Of a DNA stretch of 64,000 nt, positions 1-8,490 are shown piece after piece. The notes under the pieces are model-generated. The model had not been told where the DNA came from and made no database searches. It saw nothing but the letters and a program-made list of their open reading frames with translations. Every line of letters begins with the position of its first letter. The first letter of the stretch is position 1. A program made the position numbers and the translations under genes. Source of the DNA: Streptomyces spinosisporus (GTDB taxonomy: Bacteria; Actinomycetota; Actinomycetes; Streptomycetales; Streptomycetaceae); contig NZ_JALDAX010000020.1 of NCBI RefSeq assembly GCF_022698145.1, positions 98,654 through 162,653 of the forward strand, in the 5' to 3' direction.

Positions 1-1
1 C

Positions 2-568
2 AACGCGGGCACCCTGGGCGGCAACATCGCCTCGGCTGCCCCCACCGGGGACGCCCTGCCGGTGCTGGCCGCCCTGGAGGCGACGCTGATCATCGCGGGC
101 CCGGGCGGAGCCCGCCGGGAGCTCCCGGTGTCGCATCTGCTGGCCGGCGTGGACATGCTCCGCGGCGGCGAGCTCATCGGCTTCGTGCGCGTGCCGCTGC
201 TGCACGCGCCGCAGGTCTTCCTGAAGGCGACCGGTCGGACCGGCCCCGGCCGCGCGGTCGCGTCCGTCGCCCTCGTGCTCGACCCCGCCCGGCGCGGAGT
301 GCGGTGCGCCGTCGGTGCCATAGCGCCGATGCCGCTCAGGCCGCTGGACGCCGAGCAGTGGGTCGCCCGGCTCATCGACTGGGACAACGGCCGCACGATC
401 GTCCCGGAGGCGCTGGCCGCCTTCGGGGAGTACGTGGCCGCGGCCTGCATCCCCGACCCGGTCCCCGAGGCGGACGGCACCGTCCAGCCGCTTCCGCCCG
501 CCGTACTGCACCTGCGGCGCACCGTCGCCGCGCTGGCCCGACGAGCACTGGGGAGGGCGCTGTCGTGA
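2..568 (+). CDS. FAD-binding subunit of a molybdenum hydroxylase (5' partial)
   Basis: This is the C-terminal 188 residues of a CoxM/XdhB-type FAD subunit of the xanthine/CO dehydrogenase superfamily. It passes electrons from the 2Fe-2S subunit to FAD and then to NAD or another acceptor in the cytoplasm. The frame is open to the window edge and begins with the flavin-binding motif NAGTLGGNIASAAPTGD. The C-terminal CO-dehydrogenase flavoprotein domain starts near FLKATGRTGPGRAV. The stop codon overlaps the GTG of the 2Fe-2S gene by 4 bp, so the two are translationally coupled. The start lies outside the window. The substrate cannot be read from this fragment. Confidence 0.9.
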   Translation, partial: NAGTLGGNIASAAPTGDALPVLAALEATLIIAGPGGARRELPVSHLLAGVDMLRGGELIGFVRVPLLHAPQVFLKATGRTGPGRAVASVALVLDPARRGVRCAVGAIAPMPLRPLDAEQWVARLIDWDNGRTIVPEALAAFGEYVAAACIPDPVPEADGTVQPLPPAVLHLRRTVAALARRALGRALS

Positions 569-2319
569 CCGACGACCAGCACGGAGAGGGCACGCCCCGC
601 AGCGGCGGCCGCTGGGACCCGCTGCCCCAGGGCGACTACGACGACGGCGCGACCGCCTTCGTGAAGCTCCCGGAGGGCGGCATCGAGGCCCTGCTGGCCG
701 CCTCCGACCCGCTCGCCGCGCCCGGTCACGGCTATGTGCCGCCGCCGATAGCTGCCGACCAGGACCCGGCCCAGGGCGGTGACCCGGCGGCCGGCGGTAC
801 CTGGGGGGCGCCCGCCGACGGCGCCCGGTGGCCCGACCCGAACGCCGTGCCGCAGGACGGGGCGGACGACCGGTTCACGTACAACCCCGCGGCCACCCAG
901 CAGTGGACCTACGAGGAGACCTCCGGCCCCGAGGGGGCCGCTCCCGGTCATGACGTGACCGGGCAGTGGTCGATCCCCGTGGCCGGAGGCGACCTTCCGG
1001 ACGAATCGGGCGAGTTCACCACGTCGTCCCTGGTGCAGCAGTGGGGCGGGACCCCGCCCGCCACGCTCCCGGGCGGCGCCGCCGCCCCCTGGGCGACAGA
1101 GGGGGCGGGACAGCCCTGGGGACAGCCGCAGACCGGGGAGCCGACGGCACCCGGCGACGAGGCCGGGCAGCAGCGCGAACACGCCGAGCCGCCGGCCGGT
1201 GCGGGCCACGCGTACCAGCAGCCCCCGGCACACCCCGGCGCCCACCCCGACCAGCACACACCGGAGCACCCCGCACCCGCGGAACCGGACCCGGCCGCAC
1301 GCGCGCGGGAGGACGCGCAGGCGTCCACCGCCGAAGCCGCGCAGGCCGCGCAGGACGCCGCCCGCCCGCCGGGCACCGACGCCTACGCCGAGCGCGCCGC
1401 CGACCCCTATGGCGAGACACCCGCCGAGCGCGCCGAAGCCGCCTCACAGCGCGTCCACGGGGCCGGTGAGGCCGCGGCAGCGGCCGAGGGCGCCGAGGGT
1501 GCTCAGGGGGCCGCGGAGGCGCCTGAGGGGCCTGTGGAGCCACTCGCGGAGCCCGCGGCCGACGCCGCGCCCGCGCCCGCCGCCCCCAACACGCCCGAAT
1601 CCGCCGGGACTTCGGCCTCCCCGGAGCCCGCGGGCGCCCCGGACGACGCGGCCGAGCCCTCGTCGTTCCCCGGCGAGGAACACCCCCTCGCCTCCTACGT
1701 GCTGCGCGTCAACGGCGTGGAGCGCCCCGTCTCGGACGCCTGGATCGGCGAGTCGCTGCTCTACGTGCTGCGCGAGCGCCTCGGCCTCGCGGGCGCCAAG
1801 GACGGCTGCTCGCAGGGCGAGTGCGGCGCGTGCAACGTGCAGGTGGACGGGCGGCTCGTGGCCTCCTGTCTGGTGCCCGCCGTGACCGCCGCGGGCAGCG
1901 AGGTCCGAACCGTCGAGGGGCTCGCCGTCGACGGCCAGCCGTCCGACGTGCAGCGCGCGCTCGCCCGGTGCGGCGCCGTGCAGTGCGGCTTCTGCGTGCC
2001 CGGCATCGCGATGACCGTGCACGACCTGCTGGAGGGCAACCCGGCGCCGACCCGCCTGGAGACCCGCCAGGCCCTGTGCGGCAATCTGTGCCGCTGCTCC
2101 GGCTACCGGGGCGTCGTGGACGCCGTCCAGGAGGTCGTCGCCGAACGCGACGCACAGTCCGGCGACGGCTCCGAACAGGACGGTGACGAGGCGCGTATCC
2201 CTCACCAGGCGGGGCCGGGAGCCGGCGGGGTCAACCCCTCGGCGTTCGACTCGCCCCCTTCCCCGGCGGCACCGGGACCGCATGACCAGCCGTACGGCCA
2301 GGACGGAGGCCAGGCGTGA
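565..2319 (+). CDS. 2Fe-2S subunit of molybdenum hydroxylase with long disordered N-terminus
   Basis: A 584-residue iron-sulfur subunit. The GTG start at 565 overlaps the previous stop and follows GGGAGGG at about 551. Residues 373-540 are a normal [2Fe-2S] subunit: plant-type cluster cysteines C415, C420, C423 and C435 (motif CSQGECGAC), and the second cluster with C469-x4-C-x2-C (C474, C477) and C505-x3-C509-x-C511. Family members are usually about 160-200 residues. Here roughly 370 residues rich in Pro, Ala, Glu, Gly and Gln precede the domain, and a low-complexity tail of about 40 residues follows it. The cluster domain should transfer electrons from Mo to FAD. The role of the extension is unknown. 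Coupled by 4-bp overlaps on both sides. Confidence 0.93.
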   Translation: MTDDQHGEGTPRSGGRWDPLPQGDYDDGATAFVKLPEGGIEALLAASDPLAAPGHGYVPPPIAADQDPAQGGDPAAGGTWGAPADGARWPDPNAVPQDGADDRFTYNPAATQQWTYEETSGPEGAAPGHDVTGQWSIPVAGGDLPDESGEFTTSSLVQQWGGTPPATLPGGAAAPWATEGAGQPWGQPQTGEPTAPGDEAGQQREHAEPPAGAGHAYQQPPAHPGAHPDQHTPEHPAPAEPDPAARAREDAQASTAEAAQAAQDAARPPGTDAYAERAADPYGETPAERAEAASQRVHGAGEAAAAAEGAEGAQGAAEAPEGPVEPLAEPAADAAPAPAAPNTPESAGTSASPEPAGAPDDAAEPSSFPGEEHPLASYVLRVNGVERPVSDAWIGESLLYVLRERLGLAGAKDGCSQGECGACNVQVDGRLVASCLVPAVTAAGSEVRTVEGLAVDGQPSDVQRALARCGAVQCGFCVPGIAMTVHDLLEGNPAPTRLETRQALCGNLCRCSGYRGVVDAVQEVVAERDAQSGDGSEQDGDEARIPHQAGPGAGGVNPSAFDSPPSPAAPGPHDQPYGQDGGQA

Positions 2320-4625
2320 GCAACGAAGCGGCGACCGCGACCACCTCCGCGGAGCCAGTACCCGCCCCCGAGCCGCTGCCGCACGGCCTCGGCGTCTCGC
2401 TGCCGGCCGCCGACACCCGCGCCAAGACCGAGGGCACGTTCCCGTACGCGGCCGACCTGTGGGCCGAGGGCCTGCTGTGGGCCGCCGTGCTGCGCTCCCC
2501 GCACGCGCACGCGCGCATCGTGTCCATCGACACCACCCACGCGCGCGAGATGCCCGGCGTACGGGCCGTCGTCACGCACGAGGACGTGCCGGGCGAGGCC
2601 CGCTACGGCCGCGGCAACGCCGACCGGCCCGTGTTCGCCTCCGAGGTCGTACGCCACCACGGCGAGCCCATCGCCGCCGTCGCCGCCGACCACCCCGACA
2701 CCGCGCGCATGGCCGCCGCGGCCGTCATCGTCGAGTACGAAGTACTCGACCCGGTCACCGACCCCGAGCTGGCCTTCGAGGCCGAACCGCTGCACCCCGA
2801 CGGCAACCTGATCCGGCACATCCCGCTGCGCCACGGCGACCCGGACGCCGCCGGTGACATCGTCGTCGAGGGCCAGTACCGCATCGGCCGCCAGGACCCG
2901 GCCCCCATCGGCGCCGAGGCCGGTCTCGCCGTGCCCCGCCCCGACGGCGGCGTCGAGCTGTACCTGGCCTCCACCGACCCGCACACCGACCGCGACACCG
3001 CCGCCGCCTGCTACGGCCTCGAACCCGAGCGCGTCAAGATCGTCGTCACCGGCGTCCCCGGCGCCACCGCCGACCGCGAGGACCAGGGCTTCCAGCTCCC
3101 GCTCGGCCTGCTCGCCCTCAAGACCGGCTGCCCGGTGAAACTCACCGCCACGCGCGAGGAGTCCTTCCTCGGGCACACCCACCGGCACCCGACCCTGCTG
3201 CGCTACCGCCACCACGCCGACGCCGAAGGCAGGCTGGTCAAGGTCGAGGCACAGATCCTGCTCGACGCGGGCGCCTACGCCGACACCTCCTCCGAGGCCC
3301 TGGCCGCCGCCGTGGGCTTCGCCTGCGGCCCGTACGTCGTCCCGAACGCCTTCATCGAGGGCTGGGCCGTACGCACCAACAACCCGCCCTCGGGGCATGT
3401 GCGCGGAGAGGGCGCCATGCAGGTCTGCGCCGCCTACGAGGCGCAGATGGACAAGCTGGCGAAGAAGCTCGGCATCGACCCGGCCGAGCTGCGCCTGCGC
3501 AACGCCCTGGCCACCGGCGACGTCCTGCCGACGGGCCAGACGGTGACCTGCCCGGCGCCGGTCGCCGAACTGCTGCAGGCGGTACGGGACTTCCCGCTGC
3601 CCGACCTGCCCAAGGACACCCCCGAGGACGAGTGGCTGCTGCCCGGCGGCCCCGAGGGCGCCGGCGAACCGGGCGCGGTGCGCCGGGGCGTGGGCTACGG
3701 CCTGGGCATGGTGCACATGCTCGGCGCGGAGGGCGCCGACGAGGTCTCCACGGCGACCGTCAAGGTCCAGGACGGGGTGGCGACCGTGCTGTGCGCGGCC
3801 GTCGAGACCGGTCAGGGGTTCTCCACCCTCGCCCGCCAGATCGTCCAGGAGACGCTGGGCATCGAAGAGGTGCACGTCGCGCCCGTCGACACCGACCAGC
3901 CGCCCGCCGGCGCGGGCTGCCGCGGCCGCCACACCTGGGTGTCGGGCGGCGCGGTGGAGCGCGCGGCGAAGATGGTCCGCACCCAGCTGCTGCAGCCGCT
4001 GGCCCACAAGTTCGGCATGTCGACCGAGCTCCTGCAGATCACCGACGGCAAGATCACCTCGTACGACGGCGTCCTGTCGACCACCGTCTCCGAGGCGATG
4101 GACGGCAAGGAGCTGTGGGCGACGGCCCAGTGCCGCCCCCACCCCACGGAACCGCTGAACGAGGCGGGCCAGGGTGACGCGTTCGTCGGCATGGCCTTCT
4201 GCGCGATCCGCGCGGTGGTGGACGTCGACATCGAGCTGGGCTCGGTCCGCGTGGTCGAGCTGGCGCTCGCCCAGGACGTCGGCCGGGTGCTCAACCCGGC
4301 CCAGCTGGCCGCCCGGATCGAGGCCGGTGTCACCCAGGGGGTGGGCATCGCCCTGACGGAGAACCTGCGCACCGCGCGCGGACTGATCCGCCACCCGGAC
4401 CTGACGGGCTACGCCCTGCCGACCGCCCTGGACGCGCCGGACATCCGGATCGTCAAACTCGTCGAGGAACGCGACGTGGTCGCCCCCTTCGGCGCGAAGG
4501 CCGTCAGCGCGGTGCCGGTGGTCACCTCCCCGGCGGCCATCGCCTCCGCGGTGCGCGCCGCCACGGGCCGCCCGGTGAACCGGCTGCCGATAAGGCCGCA
4601 GGCCGCGGTGGTGACGGAACGGTGA
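2316..4625 (+). CDS. Molybdopterin-binding subunit of a xanthine-dehydrogenase-like enzyme (atypical active site)
   Basis: A 769-residue large subunit of the XdhA/CoxL family: an a/b hammerhead domain at about 25-130, then the two molybdopterin-binding domains. Recognisable blocks include DKLAKKLGIDPAELRLRN and ETGQGFSTLARQ. Two hallmarks are altered. The GGxFGGK loop is replaced by GVPGATADRED (from residue 246). The C-terminal GAKGVGE block, which carries the base-catalyst Glu, reads GAKAVSA (726-732). The GTG start overlaps the upstream stop (GTGA). Third gene of the operon and cytoplasmic. The family is secure, but activity and substrate are open; it may be a divergent or non-hydroxylating member. 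Confidence 0.88.
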   Translation: MSNEAATATTSAEPVPAPEPLPHGLGVSLPAADTRAKTEGTFPYAADLWAEGLLWAAVLRSPHAHARIVSIDTTHAREMPGVRAVVTHEDVPGEARYGRGNADRPVFASEVVRHHGEPIAAVAADHPDTARMAAAAVIVEYEVLDPVTDPELAFEAEPLHPDGNLIRHIPLRHGDPDAAGDIVVEGQYRIGRQDPAPIGAEAGLAVPRPDGGVELYLASTDPHTDRDTAAACYGLEPERVKIVVTGVPGATADREDQGFQLPLGLLALKTGCPVKLTATREESFLGHTHRHPTLLRYRHHADAEGRLVKVEAQILLDAGAYADTSSEALAAAVGFACGPYVVPNAFIEGWAVRTNNPPSGHVRGEGAMQVCAAYEAQMDKLAKKLGIDPAELRLRNALATGDVLPTGQTVTCPAPVAELLQAVRDFPLPDLPKDTPEDEWLLPGGPEGAGEPGAVRRGVGYGLGMVHMLGAEGADEVSTATVKVQDGVATVLCAAVETGQGFSTLARQIVQETLGIEEVHVAPVDTDQPPAGAGCRGRHTWVSGGAVERAAKMVRTQLLQPLAHKFGMSTELLQITDGKITSYDGVLSTTVSEAMDGKELWATAQCRPHPTEPLNEAGQGDAFVGMAFCAIRAVVDVDIELGSVRVVELALAQDVGRVLNPAQLAARIEAGVTQGVGIALTENLRTARGLIRHPDLTGYALPTALDAPDIRIVKLVEERDVVAPFGAKAVSAVPVVTSPAAIASAVRAATGRPVNRLPIRPQAAVVTER

Positions 4626-4756
4626 GCGCGCCGGAGCGCGGGCCGGAGGAGCCGAGGTACGAACCCCCGCCCAGCGTCGGCAAGTTGCTGATCTGGTTCC
4701 TGGTGTTCATGGTGGCGGCGCTGGCCGTCGTGCTCGGTGGCGTGTACTTCACGTAG
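4622..4756 (+). CDS. Small single-span membrane protein coupled to the Mo-hydroxylase operon
   Basis: A 44-residue reading frame whose GTG overlaps the Mo-subunit stop by 4 bp (GTGA), the same coupling used throughout this operon. The N-terminal 20 residues are charged and proline-rich (SAPERGPEEPRYEPPP). They are followed by one hydrophobic helix, about residues 22-42 (LLIWFLVFMVAALAVVLGGV), and end in YFT. The shape suggests a membrane anchor or small accessory protein. No family is recognised. The precise overlap and the clean transmembrane segment are the reasons for calling it. Confidence 0.6.
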   Translation: MSAPERGPEEPRYEPPPSVGKLLIWFLVFMVAALAVVLGGVYFT

Positions 4757-5049
4757 ACCGGGCCGTGCGACGCGCGCCGCCAGGTGCCCGCGCCCGGCGA
4801 CATGGTGGGCGTGGTCCTCGCGGGGAGGGAACGGCGAGGGTGCGTCGAGCGTCCTGTGATCCAGGGGCGTTGTCAGTGGCGGGGCGTAGTGTTCTGGGCA
4901 GTGGGGACGGCCTGCCCGGGCCGTACGGCGTCATGACGCGCGCCCGGCCGTGCCCAGTTCGGGGATCGTGAGCAAGCGCGTGCGCCGAGGCGCGTGCGCC
5001 CAGGCACGAGTGATGACGCACATGCGCTGACGCACCTGCGGGGGATGCA

Positions 5050-6213
5050 ATGAGCACGACCGGTGCCGCCACGACGGCGATCACCCTCACCGAGGACCAG
5101 CTCTATCCGTACGTCACGCACGCGCCGACGCGCAGCTGGCTGACCGGGCCCGGACTGCCCGGCGAGAGCCATCTGTTCACCTTCGAGGAGCTGTGCGCAC
5201 AGGGGCTGCGGACGGTGGGGGACTCCACCGGCGACCCCGACGGCCGTCTGACGGCGCGGCTGCGGGACCAGCTGGTCATAGGCGCGCTGCTCGACCCCCG
5301 GGGCACCGCGGGGGAGTCGGTGCTGCTGGACGGCACCACGGGCGCGGTCGCGACGACGTACATGCTGCACGACCGGCCCGATCTGATGGACACCCGCCCG
5401 CTCGCGCCCTCGCTGCGCACCCTGGTGCGGTTCGCGGCGGCGGCGGACGAACTGGCGGGGCTGCGCGGCCAGTTCGCCTCGTACGCCGGCCGCTTCGGCC
5501 CGAAGGCGGCGGCAGAGGCGTCACGTCATCTGCTGGCGGTGTTCGAGGAGGGCACGGGCGGCGAGATCCCGCCGTTCTGGCGGATGGCGGCCCTGATCCG
5601 CCCCCTGTCCCTCGTGGCGGGCCCCGGCACGGTGTCCGGACTCGCCCTGGACCTCCCCTCCCGCCTCCTGGACCAGGAGTTCGGCCCAGGCAAGGTGTGG
5701 CGCTTCGAGGACGTCGACTTCCCCTCGACGCTGACCCACGAGCCGACCCGCCGCTTCCTCGGCGAGACGGGCCTGCCGGAGGACGGCACGCTCCTCCACC
5801 TCGACACGGACGTCCCCCTGCCGACCCTCGCCGAGCACTACGCCTACCAGGGGCCCGAGGGCTTCGACCCCACCCGACTCCCGCGCAGGGCCTCCCACTT
5901 GATCCGCCTCGGCCATCTCGTCGAGGGCAACAGCCTGGTGGTCGACGGCGAGACGGGCGAGGTCCTCAACTGGAGCGAGCCCGAGGCCGCCCTGAACCCC
6001 CTGAACACGGACGTCTCCACCCTGGCCTTCACCCTCTGGCTCCTCCACCACGAAAAATCCCTGAACCAGACCCACCGGACCACCGCCCACGACCACCTGG
6101 CCCTGACCCTGCTCCACACCCTCTCCACCGTCGACCCCACCACCACGACAACACCCCCGAGCCACCACTACTGGACACGGGCGCTGCTGGAGGAGCCGGG
6201 CGGGGCGATATGA
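5050..6213 (+). CDS. SUKH-4-like protein with tandem-duplicated domain
   Basis: A 387-residue cytoplasmic protein resembling the SUKH-4 branch of the SMI1/KNR4 immunity superfamily. It holds two related halves. Residues about 18-190 begin VTHAPTRSWLTGPGLPGESHLFTFEELCAQGL; residues about 222-380 begin LTHEPTRRFLGETGLPEDGTLLHLDTDVPL. Each has the family pattern (threonine-proline start, GLP, hydrophobic strand, then the LVxGNSLVVDGETGEVLNW strand near 305-325). SUKH proteins commonly neutralise polymorphic toxins, but no toxin is adjacent here. The ATG at 5050 follows GGGGGA. A hairpin terminator follows at once. Family assignment comes from pattern recognition only. Confidence 0.6.
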   Translation: MSTTGAATTAITLTEDQLYPYVTHAPTRSWLTGPGLPGESHLFTFEELCAQGLRTVGDSTGDPDGRLTARLRDQLVIGALLDPRGTAGESVLLDGTTGAVATTYMLHDRPDLMDTRPLAPSLRTLVRFAAAADELAGLRGQFASYAGRFGPKAAAEASRHLLAVFEEGTGGEIPPFWRMAALIRPLSLVAGPGTVSGLALDLPSRLLDQEFGPGKVWRFEDVDFPSTLTHEPTRRFLGETGLPEDGTLLHLDTDVPLPTLAEHYAYQGPEGFDPTRLPRRASHLIRLGHLVEGNSLVVDGETGEVLNWSEPEAALNPLNTDVSTLAFTLWLLHHEKSLNQTHRTTAHDHLALTLLHTLSTVDPTTTTTPPSHHYWTRALLEEPGGAI

Positions 6214-6214
6214 A

Positions 6215-6234
6215 AGGCCCCCGTAAAGGGGCCT
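6215..6234 (+). terminator. Hairpin terminator after the SUKH-4 gene
   Basis: A 7-bp perfect stem, AGGCCCC (6215-6221) pairing with GGGGCCT (6228-6234), starts two bases after the SUKH-4 stop codon. It could also act on the converging tRNA transcript. Confidence 0.6.
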
Positions 6235-6257
6235 ATCGCTGAGCGACTCTCGTGCAG

Positions 6258-6329
6258 AGGCCGTGGCGGGAATCGAACCCGCGTAACTCGCTTTGCAGGC
6301 GAGTCCCTGAGCCACTCGGGCACACGGCC
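6258..6329 (-). tRNA. tRNA-Cys (anticodon GCA)
   Basis: A 72-nt cloverleaf on the minus strand. The acceptor stem is GGCCGTG/CACGGCC, the D-stem CCC/GGG, the anticodon stem CTCGC/GCGAG with loop CTGCAAA (anticodon GCA), and the T-arm CGGGTTCGATTCCCG. The discriminator base is U, as expected for tRNA-Cys. The CCA end is not encoded. Confidence 0.95.
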
Positions 6330-6629
6330 GGGTCGGGTCGGAGGGGCCGGGCGCTCCGAGCTCGATGGAGATGACCGTACGGGGGCGTGGGAAGGGTGCT
6401 CAAGGTCATCGGTGGGGCTGCAACGGGACTGCCATACGCCGTTCATGAAGGGCGGTGTCGCGGGCGCGGTCGGCGGGTGTGTGAGGTAAGTCGCACCTCC
6501 GTCCGACCCGGCCTGGTGCGGAGGTTTGTGGTGGGGTGCCGCCGGTAGGGTGGCCCGGTTGTCATACGTAGCCGTAAGACCCGTAGTCGTAAGACCCCGT
6601 AGCCGCCCGACCCCACACCCCCGGAGACC
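6330..6629. other. Intergenic region between tRNA-Cys and helicase
   Basis: 300 bp with no credible gene. It must hold the tRNA-Cys promoter (minus strand) and the helicase promoter (plus strand). A short imperfect inverted repeat, CGCACCTCCG / TGGTGCGGAGG, lies near 6494-6526. No att-site duplication of the tRNA end and no integrase are visible. Confidence 0.5.
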
Positions 6630-8432
6630 GTGAGTACTACCGCCGCCAGCTCCGCCTCGCACTCCCACCATCTCTCTCCCGCCTTCCCCGGCCGTGCCCC
6701 CTGGGGCACCGCCAGCAAGCTGCGTGCCTGGCAGCAGGGGGCGATGGAGAAGTACATCCAGGAGCAGCCGCGCGACTTCCTCGCGGTCGCGACACCCGGC
6801 GCCGGGAAGACGACGTTCGCGCTGACCCTCGCGTCCTGGCTGCTGCACCACCATGTCGTGCAGCAGGTGACCGTGGTCGCGCCGACCGAGCATCTGAAGA
6901 AGCAGTGGGCGGAGGCGGCGGCGCGGATAGGGATCAAGCTGGACCCCGAGTACAGCGCGGGGCCGCTCGGCAAGGACTACCAGGGCGTGGCCGTCACGTA
7001 CGCCGGTGTCGGGGTGCGGCCCATGCTGCACCGCAACCGCGTGGAGCAGCGCAAGACCCTCGTCATCCTCGACGAGATCCATCACGCGGGTGACTCCAAG
7101 TCCTGGGGCGAGGCCTGTCTGGAGGCCTTCGAGCCCGCCACCCGGCGGCTGGCGCTCACCGGTACACCGTTCCGCTCCGACACCAACCCCATCCCCTTCG
7201 TCGTCTACGAAGAGGGCAACGACGGGATCCGGCGCTCCGCCGCCGACTACACCTACGGCTACGGCAGCGCCCTGAGCGACGGGGTCGTGCGCCCCGTCAT
7301 CTTCCTCTCCTACAGCGGCAATATGCGCTGGCGCACCAAGGCCGGCGACGAGATCGCCGCCCGGCTCGGCGAGCCGATGACCAAGGACGCGATCAGCCAG
7401 GCCTGGCGCACCGCCCTCGACCCGCGCGGCGAGTGGATGCCCAGCGTGCTGCGCGCCGCCGACCAGCGGCTGACCGAGGTCCGCAAGGCCATCCCCGACG
7501 CCGGCGCCCTCGTCATCGCCTCCGACCAGGACTCCGCCCGCGCCTACGCCAAGCTCATCCGCGAGATCACCGGCAGCAGGGCGACGCTGGTGCTCTCCGA
7601 CGACGCCGGGGCGTCCAAGCGGATCGACGACTTCAGCGGCAGCAACGACCGCTGGATGGTCGCGGTGCGCATGGTGTCCGAGGGCGTCGACGTGCCCCGG
7701 CTGGCGGTGGGGGTGTACGCCACCACCATCTCCACCCCCCTCTTCTTCGCCCAGGCCGTCGGCCGTTTCGTACGGTCGCGCAGGCGCGGCGAGACCGCGT
7801 CGGTGTTCCTGCCGACCGTCCCCGACCTGCTCACCTTCGCCAACGAGATGGAGGTCGAGCGTGACCACGCCCTCGACAAGCCGAAGAAGGACGGCGAGGA
7901 GGACCCGTACGCCGAGTCCGAGCAGGAGATGGAGGAGGCGAACAAGGAGCAGGACGAGGACACCGGCGAGCAGGAGCAGTTCTCCTTCGAGGCGCTGGAG
8001 TCCGACGCGGTCTTCGACCGGGTCCTCTACGACGGCGCCGAGTTCGGCATGCAGGCCCACCCGGGCAGCGAGGAGGAGCAGGACTACCTCGGGATCCCCG
8101 GGCTGCTGGAGCCCGACCAGGTGCAGCTGCTGCTCCAGAAGCGGCAGGCGCGGCAGATCGCGCACAGCCGCAAGAAGCCGGACGCCGAGGCCGATCTGCT
8201 GGAGATGCCCGCCGAGCGGCGCCCGGTCGTCTCGCACAAGGAGATGATGGAGCTCCGCAAGAAGCTCAACACCATGGTCAGTGCCTACGTCCATCAGAGC
8301 GGCAAGCCCCATGGAGTCATCCACACCGAGCTGCGGCGCACCTGCGGCGGACCCCCGAGCGCGGAGGCCACCGCCGGGCAGCTGAAACAGCGCATCGCCA
8401 AGGTGCAGGAGTGGGCAACCCGCATGCGGTGA
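6630..8432 (+). CDS. DEAD/DEAH-box superfamily 2 helicase
   Basis: A 600-residue SF2 helicase. Motif I is ATPGAGKTT (57-61 is GAGKT), motif II is DEIH (LDEIHHAG, near 152), and motif III is LTGTPFRSD. The C-terminal RecA-like domain carries SEGVDVPRLAVGVYATT and the arginine-finger motif QAVGRFVRSR. An acidic, probably disordered linker (about 415-450, EEDPYAESEQEMEEANKEQ) precedes a conserved C-terminal domain. The domain order matches the stand-alone helicases found across actinobacteria; a role in DNA or RNA remodelling is inferred. The GTG at 6630 follows GGAGACC. The stop codon lies inside a 14-bp tandem repeat. Confidence 0.85.
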   Translation: MSTTAASSASHSHHLSPAFPGRAPWGTASKLRAWQQGAMEKYIQEQPRDFLAVATPGAGKTTFALTLASWLLHHHVVQQVTVVAPTEHLKKQWAEAAARIGIKLDPEYSAGPLGKDYQGVAVTYAGVGVRPMLHRNRVEQRKTLVILDEIHHAGDSKSWGEACLEAFEPATRRLALTGTPFRSDTNPIPFVVYEEGNDGIRRSAADYTYGYGSALSDGVVRPVIFLSYSGNMRWRTKAGDEIAARLGEPMTKDAISQAWRTALDPRGEWMPSVLRAADQRLTEVRKAIPDAGALVIASDQDSARAYAKLIREITGSRATLVLSDDAGASKRIDDFSGSNDRWMVAVRMVSEGVDVPRLAVGVYATTISTPLFFAQAVGRFVRSRRRGETASVFLPTVPDLLTFANEMEVERDHALDKPKKDGEEDPYAESEQEMEEANKEQDEDTGEQEQFSFEALESDAVFDRVLYDGAEFGMQAHPGSEEEQDYLGIPGLLEPDQVQLLLQKRQARQIAHSRKKPDAEADLLEMPAERRPVVSHKEMMELRKKLNTMVSAYVHQSGKPHGVIHTELRRTCGGPPSAEATAGQLKQRIAKVQEWATRMR

Positions 8433-8490
8433 CCCGGATGCGGTGACCCGGATGCGGTGACCCGGATGCGCTGACCCGCATGCGCTGACC
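8421..8490. repeat. 14-bp tandem repeat, five copies, spanning the helicase stop codon
   Basis: Five head-to-tail units of consensus CGGATGCGGTGACC occur at 8421, 8435, 8449, 8463 and 8477; units 1 and 5 begin CGCATGCG. The helicase TGA (8430-8432) lies in unit 1. Because 14 is not a multiple of 3, a gain or loss of units after the stop would not change the protein. Confidence 0.9.

Noticed and set aside
2202..4394. 730-codon open frame antisense to the Mo subunit
   Set aside because: Shadow of a high-GC gene: Val/Gly/Ala-rich composition, no family motif, and the plus-strand frame is clearly the real gene.
6258..6629. tRNA-Cys as integration site of a mobile element
   Set aside because: No integrase gene and no downstream copy of the tRNA 3' end was seen; the adjacent helicase is a stand-alone conserved type.
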